64,000 bases of DNA from Cyanidium caldarium (lineage: Eukaryota > Rhodophyta > Bangiophyceae > Cyanidiales > Cyanidiaceae). Below, one piece after another: positions 1 to 8,566 of this stretch. Below the pieces are notes generated by a model. It had not been told where the DNA came from, did no database searches, and saw only the letters and a list, made by a program, of their open reading frames with translations. Position 1 is the first letter of the stretch, and the number at the start of each line of letters is the position of its first letter. A program made the position numbers and the translations under genes. Location: the NCBI GenBank assembly GCA_026184775.1, contig JANCYW010000012.1, positions 248,001 through 312,000 on the forward strand, in the 5' to 3' direction.

Positions 1-476
1 TCACCCGCGCAACGACTGCGGACAACTCTCTGGAGCTGCTGTTGCAACGACGCAGCGAGCGCAAGGCTATCGGCCCGGGCCGCTGGGATCTGACCTGTGC
101 CGAGCACGTGACGGCCGGCGAGACGTTTATGGACGCTGCCCGCCGCGGACTCTACGAGGAGCTGCACTACCGTTGCGACGTCCACCCGGAATATCCGCTG
201 CAGGATTGGAGTGGTGCGCCGGCCCGTTTGCAGCTGTACGATTACCCAGAGCTGGGCCTGGCCGACTACGAGTGGAACCGCCTCTACCGCGTGCACTTTC
301 CCTCGGTGCGCGCTGCCGACGACGCGTTGCGGTCGTTGCAGGCGGATGCGGCGGAGGTGTCGGCGTGGCAGTGGATGCCGGCGTCGTCGTTGCGAACACA
401 ACTGCGCGATCACCCCGAGGCGTTCACGCCCTGGTTCCGCGACCAGTTCCACCAACACCTGCCGGTGTGCATCTAG
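1..476 (+). CDS. Nudix hydrolase, 5'-partial (IPP-isomerase-like subfamily)
   Basis: The reading frame is already open at base 3 and ends with TAG at 474-476, so the N-terminus lies outside the window. The visible part begins with a beta-strand of the form LELLLQRRS, followed by PGRWDLTCAEHV and a Nudix-like helix (AGETFMDAARRGLYEEL). This resembles Nudix proteins of the IPP isomerase/NUDT type, which cleave nucleoside diphosphates linked to another group or isomerise IPP. The REUxEE core reads RGLYEE, so one consensus acidic residue is replaced by Gly. The C-terminal pattern W-x8-L-x6-P-x3-FTPWFR is typical of IDI-like Nudix proteins. Substrate and cell location cannot be told from this fragment. 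Its stop codon overlaps that of the convergent MCM8 gene within one CTAG. Confidence 0.75.
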   Translation, partial: TRATTADNSLELLLQRRSERKAIGPGRWDLTCAEHVTAGETFMDAARRGLYEELHYRCDVHPEYPLQDWSGAPARLQLYDYPELGLADYEWNRLYRVHFPSVRAADDALRSLQADAAEVSAWQWMPASSLRTQLRDHPEAFTPWFRDQFHQHLPVCI

Positions 477-3271
477 CATCGCCCACGTTTATGAGGCGTG
501 GGAGCGTACTCGCTGCTCTGCAGTCGATACTGTCGGTATCCGCGCTGCAGCAAAAAGCCCTGCAAGTTGAGCATATCCACAAAGTCGTAAAAGTCGCCGC
601 CGCACACCAGGCCGATGCGCTGCGCCACCTGCTTCAGCACATCCACGCTGAACAGCGAGTTCTGTCGACGCGCCGACTCGTGATGCAACGCCTTGACGAA
701 GCGGTGCACTTCGGCGGCACGGCTCATGCCGCCGGCGCGGGTGAAATCCACCACGCCATGTTCGTCGCTGTACACGCCCAGCATCGAGAAACGCACCACC
801 TCCACCACGTCCTGGGCGTGGCGGGCGCTGACCACATCCGCCAGTTGGGCGCGCGCCCGCGCCTGCGCCAGCCGCTTCAACGACTCCAGCTGTCGCGTGG
901 TGACCGGCGGGATCGCGTCACCGCTCTTACCGTGGGCGTGACAATGCACCCGCGCGCTACGCCGCAACTGCAGATAGAATGTGCGCAGCACGTGTTTGGC
1001 CTCGTCGCCCAGACGCGGATGCACATGAAGGCGGGCGTAACGGATAAACTGGCGCAGCAGCGACGGCGGCAGCGGTTCGCGCGCGTAATCGCGGGTGCGC
1101 TGCAGTCGGGCATGCAGTGCATCGGGCGCGGTATCGGCGGACACATCCTCCAGCGGTGATGACGAGGCCGCTGCGGGCGACCACGACGGCAGTCGCGTCT
1201 GGCGGTTGCCGCGCGCCAACGTCCGCCCACCAAACGTGGCCATGACGTGCTCGGAGATGTGTCGGTCTTGGGAGGCGTCCGGTCGGTCCAACACCACAAA
1301 CACCAGGTCGAAGCGCGACAGCAACGCCGCCGACATGCGCAGGTTTTCGCACACCGTCTTGGCCTTGTCATAGTGGCCACTGACCGGATTGGCCGCCGCC
1401 AGCACCGTCGTGCGCGCCGACAGGTTGCACACCAGGCCGGCCTTGGCCACGCTCACGCTCTGCTGCTCCATGCCCTCCAGCAGCGCCTGGTGATCGGCGC
1501 CCATTTTGTCAAACTCGTCGATACAGCACACGCCGCGGTCGCCGAGCACCAGTGCGCCAGCCTCGAGCGCGTAGTCGCCGGTGCCGTGTTCGCGCACCAC
1601 GGTCACCGTCAGGCCGGAGGTGGTGGTGGTGTTGCCGCAGATGTACACCGAGCGCGGCGCCAGGCACGAGGCGGCGCGCAGCATTTGTGACTTGCCCACG
1701 CCCGGGTCACCCACAACGAGCACATGAATGGTGGCGCGCACCGGTGCCGTGGATTCGGTCGTCTCGGCAGATGCGATCGGGTCCGTCGTCGACGTGGGCG
1801 GAGGTGCGCCGGCGTCGCGCCATCGCGTGTGGTCGACGTCTGCGGAATCGCGGTCGATAGTGCTCTGTTGCGCGTGGGCATGCCGTGCGTGGGGCCACTC
1901 GGTGCCGCCGAGCAAACCCAGCAGCAGTCCGGATTTGACCATCTCATGGCCGCAGATGGCCGGACAGAGCGAATGCACCAGCCGCTCGAAGAGCGCCTCT
2001 CGCCCCATAAACATGTCGCGGAGGGCTTGCGCTTCTGTGGGCAGACCGGCCGCCTCGGCCGCGGCATCGGGGTGCGTCTCCGGCACGACACGCTGCTCGC
2101 CCTCGTCGTTCAACGGCCGGCCCGATGGGAGCGGCAGCGATGGTGCTTGCTGCTCTCGGCTGGAGAGCAGCGAATTCACCTCCAAATAGATGCTGTACAG
2201 GGCGCGTTTGTGGTGACGCGAACCGCCTCGCGATGAGGCATCGGCATCGACGCCCAGCGTGCGCACGATGCCCACCACATCGACCACGTCGCCGGGCACG
2301 CACGCGTCCAGCAGGTCCGCGTGCACCAGCTCGCAGTCGATGGTGCGCGGGATGCCACCGGCAGCGCCACTGCTGGCGCCGTCCGTCACCTGGTCCCACT
2401 GCTGAATCTCCTGCAAGCGCACCCGTTGCCAGTCGGTGGTGACGGCGCTGTCCTTGTCGGGTGCAAAGATGCGCGACTTGCACCCCGGCGTCTGGGTGCA
2501 GCACAGCGGCGGGGCGTACTGGAAGTTGACAAACTTGCCGCCCACCGTCTGACCGCAACCCAGACACACCAGCTTCATGGCGATCACCTGTTGACGGATG
2601 TTGGAGAGGCGGATGACGGTGCCGCGGACGCGCACCAGCCGGCCGATGGCGTGCGACTTGAGCGAGCGCATCTCGGCGATCGGGTGCACATGAAGCAGGC
2701 GCGGAATGATGCGCGGCAGGCGCACCGAATATAGGATATGTAGGTGGGTGTCGGGCGGAATGCCAGTCGCCTCGCCGGCATGGCCGTGGTGGACGGCGCA
2801 CAGCTTGGCCACCTGCGCCAACGCCAGCGCCAGGCAGCCGAGCGTCTCGTCGGGGCTCTCCTGCAACGCCTCGCACAGGCCGCGCACACCGGTGTCCGCT
2901 GCCAGAGTGGCATAGTCGAGTGGCACTGGGATGGACGACACTATGCATAGAGGCGACTCTCGCACGGGCGCCCGCGCGTGAAGTGCGTCCGGCTCGTCGC
3001 GATCGACGGGAGCATCCTTCGTGGCCGGCTCGGGCTCACTGCCCAACACCGCCTCCTCCAGCGCGCCCAGATCGTAAGCGGCGGCCAACTGGCGCAGCTG
3101 ATCGAGCAGGGCGTCGAGGGCAGGCTTGGCGTCTGGTGACAGTAGGAAGCGCACTATTCGCGAGACGACCTTGTGTCGGAGGCCGATTGGGTCGTGGGCC
3201 GCCTCGGCACTCTCATCAACTTCAAAGTACGTCGGAAATTCCGGCAGCGGCGTCTCCAACTGCAGGAACAT
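473..3271 (-). CDS. MCM8: MCM8 replicative-helicase-family ATPase
   Basis: MCM8 is a nuclear MCM paralogue that acts with MCM9 in homologous recombination and DNA synthesis at damaged forks. The AAA+ core is complete: Walker A GDPGVGKS near residue 520, CGNTTTTSGLT, Walker B CIDEFD near 580, and LLSRFD (arginine finger) near 650. An N-terminal zinc-binding segment with CLGC, CC and C lies around residues 234-260. The string GNTTTTSGLTVTVV and the ALEAGALVLGD region match MCM8 specifically, not MCM2-7. The chosen ATG (MFLQLETPLPEF) gives 932 residues. The frame stays open upstream with another ATG at 3478, but the intervening Cys/Arg/His-rich stretch does not look coding. It lies downstream of, and on the same strand as, the DONSON-like gene. 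Confidence 0.9.
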   Translation of the reverse strand: MFLQLETPLPEFPTYFEVDESAEAAHDPIGLRHKVVSRIVRFLLSPDAKPALDALLDQLRQLAAAYDLGALEEAVLGSEPEPATKDAPVDRDEPDALHARAPVRESPLCIVSSIPVPLDYATLAADTGVRGLCEALQESPDETLGCLALALAQVAKLCAVHHGHAGEATGIPPDTHLHILYSVRLPRIIPRLLHVHPIAEMRSLKSHAIGRLVRVRGTVIRLSNIRQQVIAMKLVCLGCGQTVGGKFVNFQYAPPLCCTQTPGCKSRIFAPDKDSAVTTDWQRVRLQEIQQWDQVTDGASSGAAGGIPRTIDCELVHADLLDACVPGDVVDVVGIVRTLGVDADASSRGGSRHHKRALYSIYLEVNSLLSSREQQAPSLPLPSGRPLNDEGEQRVVPETHPDAAAEAAGLPTEAQALRDMFMGREALFERLVHSLCPAICGHEMVKSGLLLGLLGGTEWPHARHAHAQQSTIDRDSADVDHTRWRDAGAPPPTSTTDPIASAETTESTAPVRATIHVLVVGDPGVGKSQMLRAASCLAPRSVYICGNTTTTSGLTVTVVREHGTGDYALEAGALVLGDRGVCCIDEFDKMGADHQALLEGMEQQSVSVAKAGLVCNLSARTTVLAAANPVSGHYDKAKTVCENLRMSAALLSRFDLVFVVLDRPDASQDRHISEHVMATFGGRTLARGNRQTRLPSWSPAAASSSPLEDVSADTAPDALHARLQRTRDYAREPLPPSLLRQFIRYARLHVHPRLGDEAKHVLRTFYLQLRRSARVHCHAHGKSGDAIPPVTTRQLESLKRLAQARARAQLADVVSARHAQDVVEVVRFSMLGVYSDEHGVVDFTRAGGMSRAAEVHRFVKALHHESARRQNSLFSVDVLKQVAQRIGLVCGGDFYDFVDMLNLQGFLLQRGYRQYRLQSSEYAPTPHKRGRC

Positions 3272-3555
3272 TTCGGCAAGCGGGTGTCGTGTTCGTTGAA
3301 GTCTTGCACACGCCCTGTGCGAGCAGCCCGGCCTCACGTCTCCATGGTGACCCGCGCGCTCGGACGACAACGCGCCGAGCCGAAGCGCCCGATCGCGCGT
3401 CTCGCGCCAAAATGCATGCGGGTTGCGTTTTCGATGCGGGCAGCAGCGGGGAGCGATATCGCGCCGAGAGGTCGCCATGGAGGGGAAACGCTTATGTATG
3501 ACACAACTGGAGGCGAGTGGCTCGCGCACGCGTCTACCTCATCCAACGCGCACTT

Positions 3556-5223
3556 TTACATCCCCCCGTGCCCTAGTATCCGATAGCTGAAGCGCTCTGT
3601 TCGCCAGTCGCCCTCGGCGGTGAGGCTCGCGGGCGCTTGCAGGGCTGCCTCGCCTAAGCCGTCAAGACACCGTTGTTTGGCCAGTTCGGCCGCCTCTGCG
3701 AGACACTTTTGCATTGCCGGTAGGACTGGGCCGGCGAGTTCGCAGACGAGGAGCGTCAGCGATGTCTTGGCGGCGGTAGACTCTTGTGGGGCATCGGCGT
3801 TCGTCGACGCCTCCCAGGTCATCGTGCGAACTGCCATTATCGGTAACGTCTTGCTGCAACTGTTGGCAAATGGCATGCTCGGCGCGGACACGAGTGTGGG
3901 CACGTCGCGCGCCTGAGCCAGTCGGGCGCCGTGCGACAGCAGAAATTCATAGAACCGCTGCACATTCTTTCCGCCGCGGAAGACGAGCAACGAGTCGACG
4001 GTACCATCGGCGGCTTTGGAGAGTGCCGAAACCGTCGCGTCGCCGGTCAACTCCACCGATGGCCGACGTCGTCCGCGACGGCCAGCAAATGGGCACTCCC
4101 ACTCGGCGCCATACTCGGTCTGCAGCAATTGTCGCGTCGACTCGGTGGAGTGCGACAGCAGCGTCAGAGGTTGCCGTCGGCGGCCGTCGCCCGCCGCTCT
4201 ATCGCCAGTGTCCTGGCGCGATGATCGACGGCCCGGTGACCGTCGCACCGTGTCGTCCTCGCACCAGGTAAACACGGCGGCGTAACGCTCTCCGAGCACG
4301 TAAAAGGTAGATGCGCCGCACGGGCCAGATGTGCTCTGTTCCCCACCTCCACGGTAATATCTCTCGTACAGAGACATAAAAGCCCGCTGCCAGTCGCGGA
4401 CACGCCGCATAATGTACACCTGTCTCTCTCTCCGCGCTGGGATGATGCTCGACGGCGCGTGCTGTGGCAACGGCAGCAGGACGCAGTGCGACTCGCGGGC
4501 GGCGGTGCGACGCCGTTTGGGCACCACCGCGCATGCGTCGGGCGTGTCGGCACTCGATAGCTGCGCAGGGTCCTGGTACCCGACGATATTTTGGTACACG
4601 AGCGCGTCCACCTGCTCCACGATGCCATAAAACGGGGCGCCGCATTCAGGGGCAGACAGCGGCCGCGTCACCTCGTCCCACATGCTCGCCACTTCCCGAG
4701 GCAGCGACACCGCCGGATGATAATAGTAAAAAGTGCCTGCAGTTATCCGACTAGCAACGCTGGCCAAGTGCTCCGCCGCGGAGGGCGTGGCCAAAGTTCC
4801 CGCATGGCCGCGCACTTCGCGCAACACCTCGTGTGCCTCCGCCAGTGTGGCAAACGGCAGGGTCACTCGCACCCGACACTTTAGCGACAGCTCGTTGGAG
4901 ACATCTGCCAAAGTGTCCGGCACGTCTCTGGGCCCTTCGTTGGGTGCCGGCGTGCTCGCTGCTCGCGCGGGTTGCAGGAACGCGTTGTCGATCTGGGACA
5001 GCGAGTCGTCCAGAAGGAAACTGGCCTCACCAGCGGCGTCTTCGCCGACACTCTCCAACACGCTCGCCTCCACGGTATCCGCCTGCCAGGCGTCATCCAG
5101 ACGCTGCGCCGGCAGACTGCTGGCCTCGGTGTTGGTCGGCGGCGCGGCGGCCCTTCCCTGCGAGTCGGGCGGCAGCCGCGCCCGCGCCTCTCGCAGTCGT
5201 TTGAACTCCAGAGCGGAGAGCAT
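3556..5223 (-). CDS. DONSON-like replication factor
   Basis: This 555-residue protein matches the DONSON (humpty-dumpty) family, nuclear proteins that help assemble the CMG helicase at origins and stabilise forks. Family landmarks are visible in order: LKCRVRVTL near residue 115; YYYHPAVSLP near 165; W-x2-AF-x-SLYERYYRG near 275 followed by FYVLGERYAAVF; LLSHSTESTRQLL near 345; and LLVFRGGKNVQRFYEFLLSH followed by PTLVSAPSMPF near 420-450, the counterpart of the family's NVH-LY-FLLN and PPTLL-P-F segments. The first 100 residues are low-complexity and probably disordered. The ATG at 5223 (MLSALEFKRL) is the first in frame. The assignment rests on recognised motifs, not alignment, and divergence is strong. 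The gene sits 284 bases upstream of MCM8 on the same strand. Confidence 0.65.
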   Translation of the reverse strand: MLSALEFKRLREARARLPPDSQGRAAAPPTNTEASSLPAQRLDDAWQADTVEASVLESVGEDAAGEASFLLDDSLSQIDNAFLQPARAASTPAPNEGPRDVPDTLADVSNELSLKCRVRVTLPFATLAEAHEVLREVRGHAGTLATPSAAEHLASVASRITAGTFYYYHPAVSLPREVASMWDEVTRPLSAPECGAPFYGIVEQVDALVYQNIVGYQDPAQLSSADTPDACAVVPKRRRTAARESHCVLLPLPQHAPSSIIPARRERQVYIMRRVRDWQRAFMSLYERYYRGGGEQSTSGPCGASTFYVLGERYAAVFTWCEDDTVRRSPGRRSSRQDTGDRAAGDGRRRQPLTLLSHSTESTRQLLQTEYGAEWECPFAGRRGRRRPSVELTGDATVSALSKAADGTVDSLLVFRGGKNVQRFYEFLLSHGARLAQARDVPTLVSAPSMPFANSCSKTLPIMAVRTMTWEASTNADAPQESTAAKTSLTLLVCELAGPVLPAMQKCLAEAAELAKQRCLDGLGEAALQAPASLTAEGDWRTERFSYRILGHGGM

Positions 5224-5432
5224 GTCCCCCAAGCTAAGGTATTTACACGATCGTTCCTAGCGGACGCGGTCGACTCTCCCTACTTTGATTCCGTGTCATT
5301 TTTAGACTTGCAGTTGCGCCTTCGAACAACCCGAATGCTGGCGTCTCGCGCCCTATGCCATCCCGGCCCGGCACGTGGGCCGCGCACCACAAGCAACCTT
5401 CTCAGAATGCTCGCACGTGTCTCCACGCTCCC

Positions 5433-5978
5433 TCATAACATATCATAGTCGTCTAGCTCATCGTTGTAGGCTCGTACCCGCTTCCTTATCTTGGACGCCT
5501 CCGACCACGTGATGGAGTCCTCCATGGCGCGTGTGACCAACATCGCCGGGTCCCGCACCACCTCCGGGCCGATGCGAATATGCCCGCCTTCCACAAACGC
5601 GGTGGCATCCTTGACCCGTTCGGCAAACTTGAGGCGCACCAGCACCACCGGCAGTCGCCGGCGGCAGAACGCGGATACGCTCACCTTGGCGCACTGCTCC
5701 AGGCCGCCCTTGTATGGGATGATGCCGGCGTCGTACAGCTTTTGCAGCAGTCGCTCCGTCCGATCGATTCGGTACGGATCGAACGGGTCCATGCCCCTGA
5801 GCTTGGTGGCCAACGCGGTGATGTGCCCCACGAGCTGGTTGTAGGCGTGGTAGTCTTCGGGGTTTTGCAGGTGGTACCGCCGCGCCACCCGCACCTCGCG
5901 ATGGCCTGCCTCTCGCTTCCATTGGAGGAAGTCGGCTTTGCGGAGGAGTTTTTGTTCGTGGTACTTCAACTGGCGCAT
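5433..5978 (-). CDS. IMP3: IMP3, U3 snoRNP small-subunit processome protein
   Basis: The 181-residue product aligns along its whole length with Imp3, a nucleolar S4-domain protein that bridges U3 snoRNA and the pre-18S rRNA and binds MPP10. Diagnostic strings include the N-terminal MRQLKYHEQKLLRKADFLQWK, the RYHLQNPEDYHAYN segment, VSAFCRRRLPV, the S4 core FVEGGHIRIGPEVVRDPAMLVTR, and an acidic end DELDDYDML. Length is normal for the family (183 in yeast). The ATG at 5978 was chosen because Imp3 homology starts exactly there, although the frame remains open upstream. It is divergent from the ABCD transporter gene across a 177-base spacer. Confidence 0.95.
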   Translation of the reverse strand: MRQLKYHEQKLLRKADFLQWKREAGHREVRVARRYHLQNPEDYHAYNQLVGHITALATKLRGMDPFDPYRIDRTERLLQKLYDAGIIPYKGGLEQCAKVSVSAFCRRRLPVVLVRLKFAERVKDATAFVEGGHIRIGPEVVRDPAMLVTRAMEDSITWSEASKIRKRVRAYNDELDDYDML

Positions 5979-6155
5979 CGCCAGGGGCCTCTTGCTTCCG
6001 TCCGGTTCACGACCTGGTCCCACGCGCCTCCACAGCGCAGCCGCGGCCCAGACCGGCCCGAGAATTTCATGGCAGCGGACCGTTCTCGGTCTGGAAGCTC
6101 CGAGAGCATTCCGTACCGTTTCCCTCACACCATCCCTCGCTTTTCTACCCTGAGG
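5979..6155. promoter_or_regulatory. Bidirectional spacer IMP3 / ABCD transporter
   Basis: These 177 bases separate two divergent start codons, so they must carry both 5' leaders and probably both core promoters. The half next to the ABCD gene is pyrimidine-rich (TTTCCCTCAC-type runs), as in most leaders of this window. I see no clear TATA box. Confidence 0.4.
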
Positions 6156-8492
6156 ATGGAATTCGCTGTCGGCGGCATGGGCCCGGGCGGCTGGGCGGGG
6201 GCCTTCCGCTTGGCCTCGCGACGGCGTCGGGCGGCGCGGGTGGCAGCGGCGGTGGTGGCTGGCGTGGCCGCAGTGGGCGGGGCCACCTACTACTGGACGC
6301 AGCAGGCCGACAGCGACGACGACGAGAACGGCAGCAAGTTGGACTTGTCGGAGGTGGAAATCAATGCGGAGCTGGGCGGCGGGGGTCAGCTGGCGCTGGT
6401 GCGGTCGCAGCGGCAGCGCGAGCAGGTGACCGCGCTGTTGAGCGGCTCTCCGGAGGGCAGGGCGAGTTTACGGCGCCGTTCGCTGGCGCCAGCGCGTTCC
6501 CAGCGCCTGGCCAAGAGTGCATCGATGGCGCGCCCGCCGTCTATGGCGGCGTTGCAGCACCCGACGGACGCCTCCAGCAGCAAGACGTCGGTCAAGGTGG
6601 ATCGGCGCTTTTTCACCACGCTGTACCGCTTTGTGCGCATCATCATACCGTCGGCGCGTTCGCACGAATTTCTGGTCACGCTGGGCATCGCCGCCACCCT
6701 GGTGGCGCGCACTCGCCTGGACATCTGGGTGTCGGACAACGCCGGCGACATTGTCAAGGCGATTGTGGCGCGCGACCGACCGGCGTTCATCCGCCGGTGC
6801 ATCCGAGACATCTCGCTGATGATGTTCCCGATGTCGTTCGTGAACAACGTGCTCAAGCTGCTGATCTCCCTGTTGCGGGTGCAGTCGCGCAAGCGCTTGA
6901 CGGCCTACTTTCACGAGCAGTACCTCTCGGATCAGATCTTTTTCAAGGCCACCAATCTGGATTCGCGCATCCAGAACATCGACCAACTGCTGACGCAGGA
7001 CGTGGAACGCTTCAGCACCACTCTGGTGAACCTCTATTCCAATGTCACCAAACCGCTGCTGGACGTGATCCTGTTCTCGTCGCGGCTGGCGCGCTCGTTG
7101 GGCATCAAAGGGCCGGTGGTGATGATCGGTTACTTTCTGATCACCAGCGCCATCCTGCGCAAACTGCAACCGCCGTTCGGGAAGCTCACCGCCGACGAGC
7201 AGCGCCTTGAGGGCGACTTTCGCCTGTGCCATTCGCGTCTGATCACGCACGCCGAGGAGATCGCCTTTTACGGCGGTGGCCTGCGGGAGAAGATATTTAT
7301 CAATGGCACCTTCGACCGGCTGCTGCGGCACCTGCACAAGGTGTTCGTGGCGCGCTTCCGCATCGGCCTGCTGGACAGCATTCTGGTCAAGTACTTGGCC
7401 ACCATTGTGGGGTACTGCGTGGTGAGCATGCCGATTTTCTTCTCGTCGGGTTTTATCCGGGCGCTGTTCCAGCCGGCGTTTGTGCGCGAGGTGCAGCGCA
7501 GCGGTAAGGCCGCCGACGCCACCGACGCGGCGATGGTGGCGGAGATGTACACCCGCAACTCGCGCCTGTTGATCTCGTTGTCGGCGGCCATCGGGCGGCT
7601 GATCCTGTCCGGCAAGGAGCTGACGCGTCTGGCGGGGTACACGGCGCGGGTGAGTGAACTGGACGCGGTGTTGGCGGACTTGCGCAAGTCGGAGGCGGAC
7701 GTCGCCCCCAGTTTATTGTCGGGCCAGCGAAGAGCGGCACAGGAAGACGTAGAGCTGCGGGCACTGATGACGCCGGGCCGTCTGGTGGACAATGTGGATT
7801 TCGTCCGCTTCGAGAACGTGAATATCATCTCGCCGGACCGCACGCTGTTGGTGAAGGGACTGACCGTCGACGCACCGCCCGGCACCAATGTGCTCATCAC
7901 CGGGCCGAACGGCAGCGGCAAGTCGTCGCTGTTCCGGGTGCTGTGCGGATTGTGGCCGCTGTACGGCGGCACGTTGTACCGTCCACCCAATGACCGCATG
8001 TTCTACGTGCCGCAGCGGCCGTACCTGGCGCTGGGCTCGTTGCGCGAGCAGGTCATCTACCCGCTGACCACCCGCGACATGCGCGAGCGCGGCTTGCGCG
8101 ACGATGATCTGCAGCAGCTGCTGGAGCAGGTGCATCTGGGTGAATTGAGCAAACGCCGCAACGGCTGGGACAATGTGTGTGACTGGGCCGATGTGCTCAG
8201 CGGCGGCGAGAAGCAACGGCTGGCTATGGCGCGACTGTTCTTCCATCGACCGCAGTACGCGGTGCTCGACGAATGCACCTCGGCGGTGAGTCTGGACGTG
8301 GAGGGCTTCTTGTACGAGCGCGCGCGCGAGCTGGGCATCACGCTGCTGACGGTGAGCCACCGACCGAGCCTGTGGCGATTCCACGAGAAGGTGCTGCGGT
8401 TCGACGGGCACAGCGGCTGGAGTTTTAGTGACATCCGCCCGGATGACATACCGCAGGTGCCCGGTGCCAACGGCGAGTTGGTGTCCGCTTAG
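6156..8492 (+). CDS. ABCD-family peroxisomal half-transporter
   Basis: The 778-residue product is an ABC half-transporter of subfamily D (ALDP/PMP70/Pxa), which dimerises in the peroxisomal membrane and imports fatty acids or acyl-CoAs for beta-oxidation. An N-terminal hydrophobic stretch (residues about 20-45) precedes a membrane domain at about 140-420. The subfamily hallmark EEIAFYGG occurs near residue 366. The nucleotide-binding domain shows Walker A GPNGSGKSS near 582, YVPQRPYLALGSLREQ, signature LSGGEKQR near 681, Walker B VLDECTSAVS near 700 and the H-loop SHRP. The frame is open far upstream, but that part lies antisense to IMP3, so the ATG at 6156 is preferred. ETF-QO, the mitochondrial end of beta-oxidation, lies 2.6 kb away. 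Confidence 0.92.
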   Translation: MEFAVGGMGPGGWAGAFRLASRRRRAARVAAAVVAGVAAVGGATYYWTQQADSDDDENGSKLDLSEVEINAELGGGGQLALVRSQRQREQVTALLSGSPEGRASLRRRSLAPARSQRLAKSASMARPPSMAALQHPTDASSSKTSVKVDRRFFTTLYRFVRIIIPSARSHEFLVTLGIAATLVARTRLDIWVSDNAGDIVKAIVARDRPAFIRRCIRDISLMMFPMSFVNNVLKLLISLLRVQSRKRLTAYFHEQYLSDQIFFKATNLDSRIQNIDQLLTQDVERFSTTLVNLYSNVTKPLLDVILFSSRLARSLGIKGPVVMIGYFLITSAILRKLQPPFGKLTADEQRLEGDFRLCHSRLITHAEEIAFYGGGLREKIFINGTFDRLLRHLHKVFVARFRIGLLDSILVKYLATIVGYCVVSMPIFFSSGFIRALFQPAFVREVQRSGKAADATDAAMVAEMYTRNSRLLISLSAAIGRLILSGKELTRLAGYTARVSELDAVLADLRKSEADVAPSLLSGQRRAAQEDVELRALMTPGRLVDNVDFVRFENVNIISPDRTLLVKGLTVDAPPGTNVLITGPNGSGKSSLFRVLCGLWPLYGGTLYRPPNDRMFYVPQRPYLALGSLREQVIYPLTTRDMRERGLRDDDLQQLLEQVHLGELSKRRNGWDNVCDWADVLSGGEKQRLAMARLFFHRPQYAVLDECTSAVSLDVEGFLYERARELGITLLTVSHRPSLWRFHEKVLRFDGHSGWSFSDIRPDDIPQVPGANGELVSA

Positions 8493-8566
8493 CGTAGGAG
8501 GAGAGGCCGGAGCGAAGGCTAAAGCGTGGTCCGTGTGCAGAAAGTCGTGTATTACACGAATGCGAG

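Noticed and set aside
1944-2948. Long second leftward frame inside MCM8
   Set aside because: It is a shadow frame of a recognised gene, Arg/Gly-rich with no motif.
5580-6155. Long upstream extension of the ABCD transporter frame
   Set aside because: It lies antisense to IMP3, which is well supported; the ATG at 6156 suits the family.
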